A stretch of 64,000 nucleotides of DNA from positions 34,649,611 to 34,713,610 of the forward strand of contig CM075694.1 in the NCBI GenBank assembly GCA_037954015.1, given 5' to 3'. A program made the translations under genes and the position numbers. Below, one piece after another: positions 35,258-48,300 of the stretch. The stretch's first letter is position 1; the number at the start of each line of letters is the position of its first letter. The stretch is from Psophocarpus tetragonolobus. Lineage: Eukaryota; Streptophyta; Magnoliopsida; Fabales; Fabaceae. The notes beneath the pieces were generated by a model, which made no database searches, was not told where the DNA came from, and worked only from the letters and a program-made list of their open reading frames with translations.

Positions 35258-37180
35258 AAAGGCGTCCTCTTCTGCTACATGCGATGAAATGATTGAATCT
35301 CCAGCAAAGCTGAACAACTTGGCTCTTGAATGGCTTTCTTTCTTTTTAAGATTGCTATGAGATTCCTGTGTTTAAGGGTGATTACTTGTGAAAGAATTCA
35401 TCTGGGAATACTTCACTTCGTGAAAAACCAACATGTGATTTAGAAATTTGAAAATATTGTAAGGGCTAAGGAGTTACAGGATGATGTGTTTTCTTTTTTT
35501 GTTACAAAAAAGGAAGAAACAAGATTGGAATCATGCAGTCAAGAATGTATGATATATGAATAATGGATGTTATTCAGTTTTGTTAGTCTATATTGTTAAA
35601 TCTAGTTTGAAATACGAGTGGGAAATTGGGAAGAGTTACATTTGGAGAAATAATATTAACCTCTTCATTTACACATTTGTTTGAGGAAATTAAGTACAAA
35701 ATTTACCGTAAAAGTCTGTAATATTACTAATTCCAAGTTACAGTTGAGCAAATGATGAATTTAAGGGTCAGTTTCCTGTTTATCTCTTTAGATAAAATCA
35801 TACCTGTGTGTCAGCAAAAGAAACTTGAAATTTTTTTGGTGTTCTAGACAAATTGAGAAAAAAATACTCTAATGTCGCCTCTGAAATTACCATGGATGGC
35901 AAAAATAAGTAAATCCTGAATGACAACCTTATTGTAACAAAAAACTAAAAAGAAAACCATGTGATTTTCAAACTCGAAAATCATTCTCAGTAGGGTTGAA
36001 TATCATTTTGATACAGTTTGAAAAATTTTTATTTTTGTTAAAAATGACATCTAGTTATTAATACGTAATCTATTCAATTTTATAAACAAATGGCCAAATA
36101 AAAACTTATAAAAAAAATATTTATACTTGAACTATCAACAAAAAGAAATTCACATAAATTACAGCTGAAACTGTATAAATCTTCTTTAAAATACGTGTTT
36201 TTATTTCAGGTTCCCATTCACTTTTTTATGAACGAAAAGACTGATGCAATTCTGCACACTGCACAAACCTTAGATAAATCAGTTTGGGTGTATAACGACT
36301 AAGAAAAGTTATAACTTTAATGCGTTTATCTTAAAAAACAAAATTTAATTGAAACGCAATGATAAGTGACAATGTAGTGTTTATTTTACCCCATGGTTTA
36401 ATTATATATCTAAAATATTTTTTAATTAATTGATATGCCATTCTTCTTGTTTTTTTACTAAAGATATACCATTCTTTTACATTAACTGTATATTAAAATT
36501 AAATTAAAATAAGAAAAGTATATTTCTGAAACACTTTAACCCTAATTAGCTTACTTTTACTTTTTTCTTCGATTATTGTTAAAATTAATCTTTTTCATGA
36601 ATCTAATCATATTATTGTTAAACTAATATTTAATAGAAATACGTGGCAGACAATGCAATAATATCACGCCAATATGTTTGTTACTTATTGAATATCAAGT
36701 TAATGGAATGATTAAAATTGAACAATGAAAATAATATAAAACTAAATTCATCCATAAAAAAACGATTGAAAAAAAAAATTCAACGGGAAAGAATCAAAAT
36801 TGTAATTAAGTTTAAAATTGACTAAAATCTGTAAAATTAGGAATGATGACTTAAAAGAGACCTAGAAGATTATATGATTCGTAATAAATTTTATATAATT
36901 TTAAAGAATAATTTTTTTGACAGCATAACAATAAAAATAATTAGAAAAGTGTTTAAAGAGTGATATATAGAGTATGTTTGAAAAAGATTATAATTTAGAT
37001 TATAAATTATTTTAAAAATAAACTTAATGTTTGATATTCATATTAAATTTATATATTTTTTTAAAAAATAATTTTTGAAAAATGAAAAAGAAATTGTAGT
37101 TTAAAATTATTTTTCAGCTGTTTTCATCAAATTGTATTTGTAGTTTAAGAAACTGAAAAATAAGCTCTTTTTTTTTCGTG
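35258..37180. other. Intergenic region between TSB and the transporter gene
   Basis: TSB 3' UTR at the left, then about 1.5 kb of AT-rich DNA without a recognisable gene, RNA or element. Confidence 0.55.
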
Positions 37181-37300
37181 AGAAAGTCAAAGTGGTCATG
37201 TTGAGAAAAGTCAAACTGTGACGGTCATTTACCAGTGGGTCCCACCGTAGCAAACGTGGCAAAATCTGGTTCGATTCATGGACGTGTCAGCTACACAATT
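37181..37300 (+). promoter_or_regulatory. Upstream region of the transporter gene with ACGT-core and TCP-type motifs
   Basis: This stretch is less AT-rich than its surroundings. It contains GGTCCCAC (37238-37245), matching the class I TCP consensus GGNCCCAC, and ACGTGTC (37282-37288), an ABRE/G-box-like core. Several GTCAA (W-box core on the minus strand) copies lie at 37187-37220. These are consensus matches about 270-370 bp upstream of the start codon; function is inferred only. Confidence 0.35.
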
Positions 37301-37555
37301 GAATGACGGAAATAACCTCCATTACAGAGACGTTTGACACCTACGAGGAAGGGATAGAAACGTCAAAAGAGAATAACTTCCGCATGTCGAAACCGTTGGG
37401 AGGGAAAACGGAAATTGTTGTCCCTTCTCCAAAACCAACAACACAACACTGCAATCAGCATCATCTTCTTAATGAGAACGGATAACACAGAGAAAAACAA
37501 ACTCACACACACACACACGCAAAAGGGTTCCAAAGAGTTAGGTTTTGTGTCGACA

Positions 37556-40500
37556 ATGATCCAATGGACGAAGCAGTTGAATGCTGCATTTGGGGCATCG
37601 TTTCTTTGGCTGATTTTCTTGATTTACTTCACCCAGGTCTCAATTCTTCACCTTTTGTTTATTTTTCATTTAAATTTTAAATCTTTTCGTGGAACCAGTT
37701 GAGGGTGTTTGTTGTTTTCCGTTTCCCTTTTATTGTAAGATCTGATGGTTTTGGTTTTGTTATAATGCGTGTTATTGTTCAATTATTCATTTGTAGATTC
37801 CGTTTTTATGCATAAGATTGCTCTGAATCGGAATTAATGATGGTGTTTTGTTTCATGTCTTGTTTCTCTATGAGAAGTGATGATTCTATTTGTTTATCAG
37901 CTGCTATTAGATTGCATAAGTATCATGCTGACTTAACATTATATGACAATAATTGATGCCTTCCCTTTTTGTTTTGTTCTTTTAACAATTGCATTGCAGG
38001 GTTTTAGGTCTTTTGTATGGACCGCGATTTCTTACCAGCTTAAAGATAATCTTAAGCTGTCACCCTCAGCTTCCCAATTTGTGTTTTCTGTAGCATTTTT
38101 CCCATGGAGCATTAAACCATTATATGGGTATGAATCATTCCTTTTATTTTAATTGATGATTCACACGTAGAAACACTTGACACACAGATTTGTGCATTTA
38201 TAACAGTTCAAAATATATCTATACACTAAGGAAGATTTGCAAATTACATCAACCTTAATCATTTTTTTGTGATGCTTTTTCCGTGCTTATGTTTCCTATC
38301 ATTATATCATATCTTTTCAGCTTTCATATTCAACTATTGAGACATTATATCATATCTTTTCAGCTTTCATATTCAACTATTGAGAAAATATGACAGAATG
38401 ATGGAAATTATGTTTTGATTTTTTGATAATGAAAAGGGAAAGGACAGGGAAAAGTATGAGATCAAATTAAATTATATGTAATGAAGGCATAGGTTTTATA
38501 TGGATTATAGAATGCTAGATACTAATGTACCTCTGGATCAATAAGTAACCTTTTAATTCAACATGAAAAATAACTGCATAAATGGAATTTTAATATTACT
38601 TTTCAATAACTCTCCCAGCCTACTTAATTTTGTAGTTGAATTTAAAATCTGCAGCTTAATTTATGTAGTTTTTTTGTGTAAGTGTATCTATTTATTTACT
38701 AAATCAATTTTATACTACCTACTTGCAATCTGATTTTGTTACCGATTCACAGAATACTTTCTGATTGTATTCCAATTAAAGGAAGAAAACGAATGCCCTA
38801 CTTAATGATTGCCACTGTGCTCTCCCTAATACCATGGTTGATTTTAGGCCTAAATTCAACCTTGAGGGATTCAAGATGGCACCTGATGGTATTATTGACT
38901 GCACAAAACTTGGGCTCAGCCATGGCAGATGTTGTTGTTGATGCAATGATAGCAGAGGCAGTAAGATATGATCGGTATGTTTGCATCATAGGTTCCTGAT
39001 TATAATTTTCTGCAGAAAACTTCATATTTAATGGTATATTCCCACATATAGATATTGTTAATGCTAAAATATGGGATAGCAATTAAGAAAACTACAGAAA
39101 CAAAAATATTCGCAGAACATTTGAATTGTAGTTTAATTTTTTTAGCCTATTTACTATTTTCTTTCAATCTTCAGAACAAGGATGCAGGATAAAATCAAAT
39201 ACTGTGTGTTCAATTGTGTGCGTATTAGTTGTTGATCACTGAAAAGCTATGAAATGGTCAATGTGATTTGGCACAAGAATTGTTGTTTTGATTTGATACC
39301 TACCAACATATGTCGCCCTTCTCACTAGATAACTGAATTCAATAGAATTTATTCTTTTCGTGAACATAAGAACTTCCAAATTCAATCTCTCAATTAATGG
39401 ATGATGAAAGCTTTTCCTAGGACTTACTTAACTTTGTAACTTTTGTTTATAACCTTTTAACTTAGCCTTATTTCAGTTAGTAGACCCATAGGTAAGGTTT
39501 GAACTGAAGGGAATTTCCCTTCTGAATCTTATTGGTGGGTATTCTATATCTTGTATTTGTGTATTTGTGTCTAACCGTTTTGGTGTGACTCTGGACTGTT
39601 ACTCTGTTAATGCAATCTTTGCTGAATGCTTTTCATATACTCTGATTAAGTGCTTGCTTTGTTGGTCAGGGCCTCATTTGCAGGAGATCTCCAGACAATA
39701 TCTTGGTCTTCTATGGCTTTGGGAGGAATATGTGGGAGTTTGTTAGGAGGATATGCATTGTCCAATTTACGGGTGGAAGCTATTTTTCTTCTGTTTTCTA
39801 TACTACCATGCATGCAGTTATTATCATGCTGTTTTGTGGAGGAGAACTCTGTAAATAACAATGTTTCACCAGAGGATTCAATTGTAAGGGATTCACATAT
39901 GAATGGCAGTACTCTAGATGAAGATAGTTCTTCAACCAAAAAGTCCCACAGCAGCATAAGAAGAAGAAAGAAGGGCAAAAAGAATACAAAAGGTAGAGCA
40001 GTAAATAGCAGCAAATCAAAGATTTTTAAGAAAGAAGACTCCCTGGCATTAAAGTGGTTCCAGTCTTTGAAAGAAGCAATTTTTGATTTGTGTCACGCAT
40101 TTAGACAGCCAATGATTTGGAGGTAACTAAAGTAATATTTAAAGCTTATGTACAGTGTACACATTTTAAATTTTAATTATATACTTTTAAGATTGTGAAT
40201 GATTCCTTATTGAAATCAAATTTCCTATTTGAGACTTTTATGTATCTGTTATAGTTTGAGTAAATCTGCATCCTGAGTCCAACCAGTTCCGTAAAATGGT
40301 ATTTTGGCTACTAAACATGTTTACCCTAGTTCCTGCAACCGTCTAACTACATAGACATTGAAGGTTTGTTTGGTAAACTGCAGCCGATTGAAACGATTAT
40401 CTTCATCTTTCTTCACATGATTGCTGGTTTCTACTTTCTATGGATAAAAAGACATAATCAAGTTAGAAAGCGTATATTGACAGACGTTCCCTTCAAAATA

Positions 40501-42173
40501 TTCTCTGCAATGGTTCAGAACTGTGAATGAATTTGTTTGAGTGAATGATTTGGTGAAAAATACTGAGCATCTGGCATAATTTTTTATACTGAATCTCTAA
40601 ATTAAGGTACACTGAATTATGTCCGGGTAATAATGAATCTAGGAAACAGAGATGAACCTAATAACTCGACAATAACTAATGAACCTACACAAACTAATAT
40701 ATGTTACGAAGACTACCCAAACAACTGAGGTATTTAAGCTTGGTTTTTATACACTGTTTTTGTGTGTATGGCCTTATGGAGTGAGGCTAATTCATTTCAT
40801 GCATATGATATAACATGGTCATTTGTTACTAATAACCTTTGTTGTTATATGTTGGTGATGGAAGACCTATGTCTTGGTTTTTCCTTGCTCTTGTTACTGT
40901 CCCAAATCTTTCAACCGTCATCTTCTACTATGAGACCGAAGTTTTAAAGCTAGAAGCATCTTTCCTTGGGACTGCACGGGTTGTTGGTTGGTTGGGACTT
41001 ATGCTAGGTACCTTCATTTATAATCGTCACCTAAAGTATATGACCCTACGAAAAATCCTCATGTAAGCAACCAAGGATTATTTTTCTTTCATGGATAGCT
41101 AACTTGTATATATATTTAATATTCTGATATGTTTTTCATCCTGATTACAGGTGTGCCCATATTGGGTTGGCCTTCTTGAGTCTTCTGCAGATTGTGGTAG
41201 TGTCTAGGAAAAATATTGACTTTGGCATCTCAGACCAGATTATGGTGCTTTTTGGCTCGGCTCTTTCTGATGGAATCAATCAATTCAAGTTTGTTACTGT
41301 TATTGGTTTCTCTCTTTATTTAGTTCAAGTAGCACATGGTTGGATAAGTGAAAAATACGTCAAAAAAATACATAAAATAAGCTTGAAAAACATGTTATTT
41401 TATGAATTTAATTAGAATACACAGCGTAAAGCCGTAAATGTTTTCTGCATAGTCAGCTAATCATAATTTCTAATATAATTCAAAATTATTGATTGTTGTA
41501 GTAGTTACTTTAGTTATATCCATGGTGATTTCTAATTTCTTGACAGTTTATTTTATTTACACTATTAATTATCAAAATTAAACTTATTTTATTAATATGC
41601 ACTTCATCATCATCTCAAAATAGAGGAAGACAATGGGTGTGAGTGTGGATGGCAAGCAAATTATTGCATCTCTATTTTTTTTTTCATTCCTTATGTTTTC
41701 CAAGCACATCTAACAGGCATTAGAAGTGTAGAAGGTTTTTTATTTTTGTGTCTATCAATTTTCCACTGCATTTTGATTTACCAGTAGCCTCAGGGGCACC
41801 TGAGTTTTTGTTGCTGGAAGCATAATGATTTGAACCGTTTTTTTTTTTTTTTTTGTTTTACACACCTTTAGTTCCGATTCTTAACCATTCTTTTTCTGGA
41901 AAAAACTGCAGGTTTATGCCATTCTTGATCTTATCTGGACAACTATGTCCTCCAGGAATTGAAGGGACTTTATTTGCTCTTTTCATGTCAATAAACAACT
42001 TGGGTTCTACGCTGGGGTCTTTTGTTGGTGCTGGTTTGGCTTCTGTGTTGAACATTGATTCAGGGTCATTTGACAATCTTCTCTTGGGCATTGTGGTCCA
42101 TGCCTTTTGCAATTTCATCCCAGTTGCTTTTCTGTTTCTGATACCAAAGGAAGCTACTGGTTCATCTTCATAG
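37556..42173 (+). CDS. Folate-biopterin transporter family protein (MFS-type)
   Basis: Seven exons, 37556-37636, 38000-38127, 38753-38974, 39670-40122, 40865-41062, 41151-41288 and 41912-42173, encode 493 residues. The protein is hydrophobic throughout with roughly 12 membrane segments. Family motifs are YFTQGFRSFVWTA, SPSASQFVFSVAFFPWSIKP with LYGILSD, GSAMADVVVDAMIAEAVR, ASFAGDLQTISW, FYYETEVLKLEASFLGTARV, and PPGIEGTLFALFMSINNLGS. A hydrophilic, Ser/Lys/Arg-rich loop (about residues 205-255) separates the two halves. Relatives move folates or pterins, some in the plastid envelope. This member matches Arabidopsis At5g54860 (probable folate-biopterin transporter 4, from memory), for which the substrate is not proven. 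The exon 5 acceptor (GATGGAAG before ACCTATG) has a poor pyrimidine tract but restores the family sequence exactly. Confidence 0.9.
38299..38385 (+). repeat. 43-bp tandem duplication in transporter intron 2
   Basis: The unit CATTATATCATATCTTTTCA followed by GCTTTCATATTCAACTATTG and AGA occurs twice in direct succession with no visible mismatch. Each copy contains TCTTTTCAG, which resembles a 3' splice site. Confidence 0.85.
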
Positions 42174-42747
42174 ATTGTGACTACCACAGGGACTGGCTTT
42201 ACTTTATTAGTGTTTCTAGGCTCACCATAGTTGATGTTTTACACTTGTAAACGGGAAAGTTATAGAGGAAACGAGGAACATATTAATCTGATTTATACAA
42301 ACTCGGGTCATAGTGATTGTATATACTCTAATACTGCAATTTTGGTAAGCAAGTCTATTTTACATGAAAAATTGGAAAGGTAGTTGGTTGATACTAGTTT
42401 ATATACATGTTCGTAAACTTTTATAAAAGCTTGATCATTAATAATGAGTTTGGTTTTGGCCAATAATGCCTTGTCAAAATGGTTTTGGGAATATGAATGC
42501 AGTTTGTTGAAGCATACTATTCGGTAGCACTAAACTATCTTCTTTCTCAATTTTAAATTCACGAATTGTGATATACATTTGATAAAAAAAATTCGATATG
42601 GAAGAATCAAAATTATCCTTCAATAGTTACGCTTGGCTTTGAATTGGAATTGGAATTTATTAAATCATATGGTTGGCAGTGTTCTTGAAAATCTTATAAT
42701 ATATAAATAAAAATATAAAAAACAGTTCAGCAAAAGCCACTCTTTTT
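42174..42747. other. 3' flank of the transporter gene
   Basis: Probable 3' UTR and AT-rich DNA. A TTTT stretch on the minus strand (AAAA at 42732-42735) lies 13 bases past the tRNA 3' end and would serve as its Pol III terminator. Confidence 0.55.
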
Positions 42748-42819
42748 TATCAGAGCCTGGTTTCGATCCAGGGACCTGTGGGTTATGGGCCCACCACGCT
42801 TCCGCTGCGCCACTCTGAT
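42748..42819 (-). tRNA. Initiator tRNA-Met (CAU)
   Basis: A 72-nt cloverleaf is read on the minus strand. The acceptor stem is ATCAGAG/CTCTGAT with discriminator A, the D-arm GGCGCAGCGGAAGC, the anticodon stem-loop GTGGGCCCATAACCCAC with CAT, and the T-arm CCTGG-ATCGAAA-CCAGG. The A1-U72 pair, the GGG/CCC anticodon stem and the ATCGAAA T-loop identify the eukaryotic initiator rather than the elongator. No intron is present. CCAAG lies just upstream of the 5' end, as common for plant tRNA start sites, and TTTT follows 13 nt after the 3' end. The usual plant sequence, from memory, has CCAGG/CCTGG in the T-stem; here the central A-U pair is reversed, with pairing kept. Confidence 0.95.
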
Positions 42820-43354
42820 TCTTGGTAACTTATTTCCATCAATTTTATATAATATAACAAAGTCAGCAGTAGTGATTTTTTTATCATTCTAAGAATTATG
42901 CATGAGAAATTCGCCTGAAATAGATGCTCCACAAGACAGTTCAATTAAGGTAACCTCAGACACTCAATTTGGTAATAGCTCACGATTTTCCTCTGATTAT
43001 TTGTGGTTCATTCTTCGATTCTCAATGTGATCAGATAAACCAAATCGAGGAAAAAGTTTTCGATTCGCGAGGAATCTCCTTCAATAGGTCAGGTAATTGC
43101 TTACGATTATGCACAAATTATCTATGGATTATGTTCTAATGTTTCATTCTCAAGAATATGTTCGTATAATTGGCACATGAGCATACAAAAAAACTTTCAA
43201 CGTAACTGCAATCTGATTTCATTAACGACTATGTCTATGGTGTGGTTTCTCTCCTATTACAAGAAAAATTCAATAGATTAGAGAAATGATAGATTCCACA
43301 AGCATAATGTACAATAAATACTAGTATAATATATGCTCTAAAAAACAAGGGAGT
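42820..43354. other. Intergenic DNA upstream of the tRNA, nothing recognised
   Basis: No coding sequence is recognised. Less AT-rich than most spacers here; it may contain more of the degenerate lectin copy that follows, but I could not align it. Confidence 0.4.
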
Positions 43355-43555
43355 GATGCATCATAAACATTTCAGACGATTCTGGTAGGGTATTCTATAA
43401 AGAACAAGTGAAGCTATGGGACAGTCGAAGAGGCATGAAAGCCTCACTGAATTCAACTTTTGTTTTCAGCATTCATACTGTAACCTCTCCTAATGGTGAG
43501 GGTTTTGCTTTCATATTGGCAAAGAGACTGAATGGGGATTTTGGTAAGGTTTAGG
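43355..43555 (+). pseudogene. L-type lectin domain fragment (legume-lectin/LecRK type)
   Basis: From about 43366 the plus strand reads INISDDSGRVFYKEQVKLWD, then SRRGMKASLNSTFVFSIHTV and TSPNGEGFAFILAKRLNGDF. This matches the N-terminal beta-sandwich of plant L-type lectins and lectin receptor kinases, which have GRVxY...PVxLWD...ASFxTxFxFxI and PxGxGxAFxLA at these places. A TGA lies just before, the reading ends soon after GDFG, and neither an N-terminal signal peptide nor the metal- and sugar-binding loops or a kinase follow. It covers only about 60 residues of a domain of about 240. Confidence 0.7.
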
Positions 43556-44252
43556 CCAAGTGTGTGCTTGAGTTGGGGTTAACATGCTGTCATCCTAACC
43601 CATTTGAGAGGCCATCAACTAGAACTTTGTTGCTAGTCCTGATAGGGAGGGAAGAGAACCTAACTAAATGGAACAAATGAAAGGAGGACCCAATAGTGAT
43701 CTTTAACATATACTCCTATATTTTTATATTTGTATGATAATCAAAGTTTTTACTTTTTAGAGCAGAATTATTATGCATAACAAACAATTATTTTTTTTTC
43801 CAATTTACCATACGATGATAAACAATAGAGGTATAAGCAATAAAAAAATGTATAAATAAACATATATTTTAAAAATATTAAATTAAAATTAATGTACACT
43901 TTAATATATAACAAGAAAATTGTTAACATATTCAATTTAATACAATAGAATTTGCCTCTAGCGGCAGAATTCATTTTATTTATTTTTAATTATCTTAAAA
44001 TTTTCTACATTTTCAATCAAGAATCAATTTTCTTAGAATGAAGTGTTTTTTCTGGAAGTACTCCAACAACAACATTAGTGGTTTTTACGATTCTTAGAGT
44101 TAAAATTAGTTTTAACATATTTAAAATGGGAAAAAGCCGATATATATTACAATACAATACTTTTATTTTTTTTCCTGAATAATGAATATAATAAATTTAT
44201 TAACTTTAAATATAATTATCTTTAAATTTATATTTATAATAATTTATATCAA
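43556..44252. other. Intergenic DNA, nothing recognised
   Basis: Mostly AT-rich after about 43700. No gene or element is recognised. Confidence 0.5.
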
Positions 44253-44800
44253 AGTTTTCAAAACCAGACTGTATTGAACGGGTCAAGGCATGAGTTTAAG
44301 TTTAAGGTTCAAAGGTTAAACTAGGTTTTAATCAAAATTGAACCGGATTGGATAAAATATTATTTTTTTACTAATATAATAATATGCTAAGGAAAACATA
44401 AGTTATATATGATTTATAGTATATACATATAATATATCTTATTAAATTTAAGTGTTGTTCTCGTTGTAATATTATTTTCTAAATTATAAAAAATACCTGC
44501 TAAGGAGACTAGTAAGCGTGGAAAGTTTTAGACTCCATGAAATTAGTTGTCTTTTTTAATTTTTCACCTAAAATTTTCTACCTAAAATTTAAAATCCCTA
44601 TTTTTCAATTTTTTGTCTTTTTTTTTTTTCCTGAAAGGTTTAACTCCTGAACTGAAGCGATTCTTTCGGTTCCAAACCGGTTCATCTAGTTCCTGGTCGG
44701 TTTGTTCCTCCCTTGATTACTTAGAAATTTTGGATCGAAGACTGATCAAGTTTTTGTTCAACTGGTTAAATCGATCTGTCCAAATCGGTTATGAAAACTA
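44253..44800. mobile_element. TIR element of about 550 bp, MITE-like
   Basis: The left end reads AGTTTTCAAAACCAGACTGT and the right end, on the minus strand, reads AGTTTTCATAACCGATTTGG. The shared terminal repeat is AGTTTTCAWAACC. Both sides carry AACCGG/CCGGTT-type and GGTTAAAC/GGTTAAAT subterminal motifs. No protein is encoded. No clear target duplication is seen, so the superfamily is left open. Confidence 0.5.
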
Positions 44801-45300
44801 TGATTTATATTGTTTGTTAGTCTTTTTTTCATAACAATATTGTTCGTTAGTCTAAACATTTTTACATTCAAATTACATAAAAATTAAACAAAAAACATTA
44901 AAATAATCTTAAAAATTGAATTATTATTTTTAAAATAAAAATCTTCTATACATTTTAGGGATTGATTTCACAATTAATCATGTTTTTTTATATTCATTTG
45001 TATTTTTTGGTTACGTAAATTCATTTGGATTTGAACCAAAAAAAATCATTTGTATGTTTTTTGTTTTAGTCTGCATTTGTATGTTTTTAATTATACAGAC
45101 AATTTTTTTTCCCATTTGTATAATCAAAATCAATTGAATGTTAATCAAACCAGACAATTTTTTTAACATTGATTATTTTAGTCCCTCTCAGCAAAGGCGT
45201 CACTTTCCTCTAAATTTGATTAGTGAATGCAATACCCAGAAAACCCAATTTGCGAAAAAACAAGAAATTGGAAGAAAGATTTGGCAAAGGGTAAAGGGAG
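44801..45300. other. Upstream region of the VPS22 gene
   Basis: AT-rich DNA that becomes less AT-rich from about 45180, consistent with a promoter and 5' UTR. No specific regulatory site is claimed. Confidence 0.5.
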
Positions 45301-48300
45301 ATGAGAAGAAGGCCTGGAATTGGAGGGTTGCAGACGCATGCTGCTGCAAGGGATCAATTCCGTTTGTTGGGTGAAAATGTGGCAAAGATCAGAACCGATT
45401 TGATGAAGGAGCAGCTTGCGACTTTTCGCTCTCAGCTCGAAGATTTCGCTCGAAAACATAAGGTTGGTCTCAATTTTTCTTCATCCCATTTTGTTTCTCA
45501 TGGGTTTTGTTCTTGAAAGTGTAAACCAGGTTTGTGTTGGAATAATGAGTTGTATTTTTTATGCAGCATATTATAATTAGTTTTTAATTTATCATAATGT
45601 AATTGGTTTGTTAGTTCTGCATAATTGTATTTGTCTGATATGTCATAATTTTTTTTGGAATTTGTGTGTCAAGTTGTTTCATTCTTCTGCTGTGCCAATT
45701 TTTTTGTTGGGTGTTGGAAAAATTTAATTGCGTTTTCGGAGCTGGGTGTTTTTAGTGCAAAAGGAGGTTGTTTTTTTTATTTTATTTTTGTTTTTTGGTA
45801 GTTGGGCTTGCCTGCGTTTGAGTGAAATTAACGAAGGATAAAACTTAAATGCCGTTGGTCCTATTCTTTAATTAGGATTAGAGTTTTACCTCAATAATCT
45901 TAGTTGATATTTAATACAAAAATTTGTTACGTGATTATCAAAGGAAAACTCTTAACTCTTATGAGAATACTCCAAAAGCACTTACAAACTGCATTTAAGT
46001 TTGTTGTTTATAAAAGTTTGTAACTTTGGAGATGGGTTTGGCTCTGGGACCTTGACAAACGTCAATGTGTTTTAGGCATTGATTTTGAGGTTAACCGCAG
46101 AATATGTGGTACGAATCATGACATAGAAATGAGTTGAATTTGATATTTTTAGCGATGTTGCTGATTACTGATGTTGCATACCAGTGGAGTTCTGTTTGGG
46201 GTGTGTTTGACTAATTTGATTGCCTTGAACTTCGGGGAAGTGGCTGACTAACAAGAAACAACACACATTGTTCATGGTTTTTGGTGTTGGCCTTACAAAA
46301 ATCTCACTTTTATTTTGCAATTAATGATTAAATTAAAATTTTCTAACGGTTGATATTATTTGTTTAGAATGACATCCGCAAGAACCCTGCATTCAGATCA
46401 CAGTTTCATGAGATGTGTGCTAAAGTTGGAGTAGATCCCTTGGCCTCAAACAAGGGTTTCTGGGCAGAGCTGTTAGGAATTGGTGACTTCTATTATGAAC
46501 TTGGTTAGTGATATCTTTTTTAACCTTGTTTGAATGAGTTTCTAATGCATGCATGGGTTTTTATGTACTAGTAATCTAATATTCATATGCTATTATGATA
46601 AATTGAAAATTAATGTGGAATACCTGAGAAAAAAATATAGGATGACTGGCAATAATGGAGTTTGTAGTTTCTGAACCATACATGATAGTCTTATTCCAGA
46701 AAACGAGAATAACATTTCAAATCTGGATAGGAAGGATAATTAAATTCATCATCATATTTATTGGGTTCACTCTTAGGGAAGAAGGTTTACCTTCAGGAAG
46801 ATTTTTAAATTTCAAAACTACAGCCTGTTATATATAGGCTAATAGGCATATATATATCATGGTATTTTATGGTTATAAAGGTAAATATGAGATTAAATGT
46901 CCCTATTACCTGCTTATAACATCGCATGACCCATGAACAGGATACTGTAATTGAGCTTTGTATATTGTGAAGAGTATCTATGCCCTTGGAACTTAAAATA
47001 ACCAATCCAACATTCTATTATTAATTAAATATATAACTGTGATAGCTTGGTAATGTATTATTAACTAGGCTTATATCCCTATATGCTAAGATGTTCCTTA
47101 TGAACATGATGATTTCTCTTTACATTTTTATTCACACTACATTGTAATCCCTATATGGTATTTTATTGTTATAAAGGTAAAAATATGAGATTAAATGTCC
47201 CAATTACCTGCTTATAACATTGCACCACACATGAACAGGATACTGTAATTGAGCTTTGTATACTGTGAAGAGTATCTATGCCCTTAGAACTTAAAATAAC
47301 CAATCTAACATTCTATTATTAATTAAATATATAACTGTGATAGCTTGGTAATGTATTGTTAACTAGGCTTATATCCCTATATGCTAAGATGTTCGTTATG
47401 AACATGATGATTTCTCTCTACGTTTTTATTCACACTACATTGTAATTCAATGTTTTACAAACTTATAATTGTTGAAGTATTTATCTTTTTTTATTTAATA
47501 GACCATTCTTGATTTATTTTTTTAATTAAATCCAAGCTGCTTATTTTCACTATCTTCTTAGCATGTATACTAAGATGAGCTACTTGGCTATGGCTAGACA
47601 GGAGTACAAATAGTGGATATTTGCTTAGCTACTAGAGCCCTCAATGGAGGACTGATCAACCTGCAAGAACTCTGTCATCTCCTTCGCCAGAGACGAAAAA
47701 ATGATCGTGGAGTTGTGTCTGAGGATGATTGCTTGCGTGCTATTAGTAAGCTGAAGGTCTTGTGCTTTAGGTTGCCCATAAACTAGATTATGATTAATAC
47801 CGTTTATGAGTGTGACATAGATAATGTATGCTTGACTCAGGAAATCTTAAATAAATGATGAAGACGATCTCAAATAAATGTGTTCAAGGTTTCTGCTATC
47901 ACATATGTTTGCACATTGGTGCATTTTTCATCCTAAATGTGCTACTACTTTTACAGCATGCCTGACACTTTCCCATTAATTAATCCTACTCTGAGAATTG
48001 ACCATATCTGAGCAGCCATATCTCCGTCACAACCCCATTACATTGATTCATTATTCCCTTTAACTGTTGTACTGCTTACAAACTGTTGTATTTGGGATGG
48101 GAATTTTGATACTTCTTAGGACTTAAAAGTTAAAACTTGAATATGGTTGAGGCTATGAGCAAAGGTCACAAATGGTAATGGCCAAACACATTTATACTTT
48201 ATCAGAAAAACGAAAGAAACTTGATAATATTCAGTTAAAGGTGAAAATTGAGATGTGTCATGTGAATGGGTTAATTGTGGGAGGAGTCCACCTGACAATT

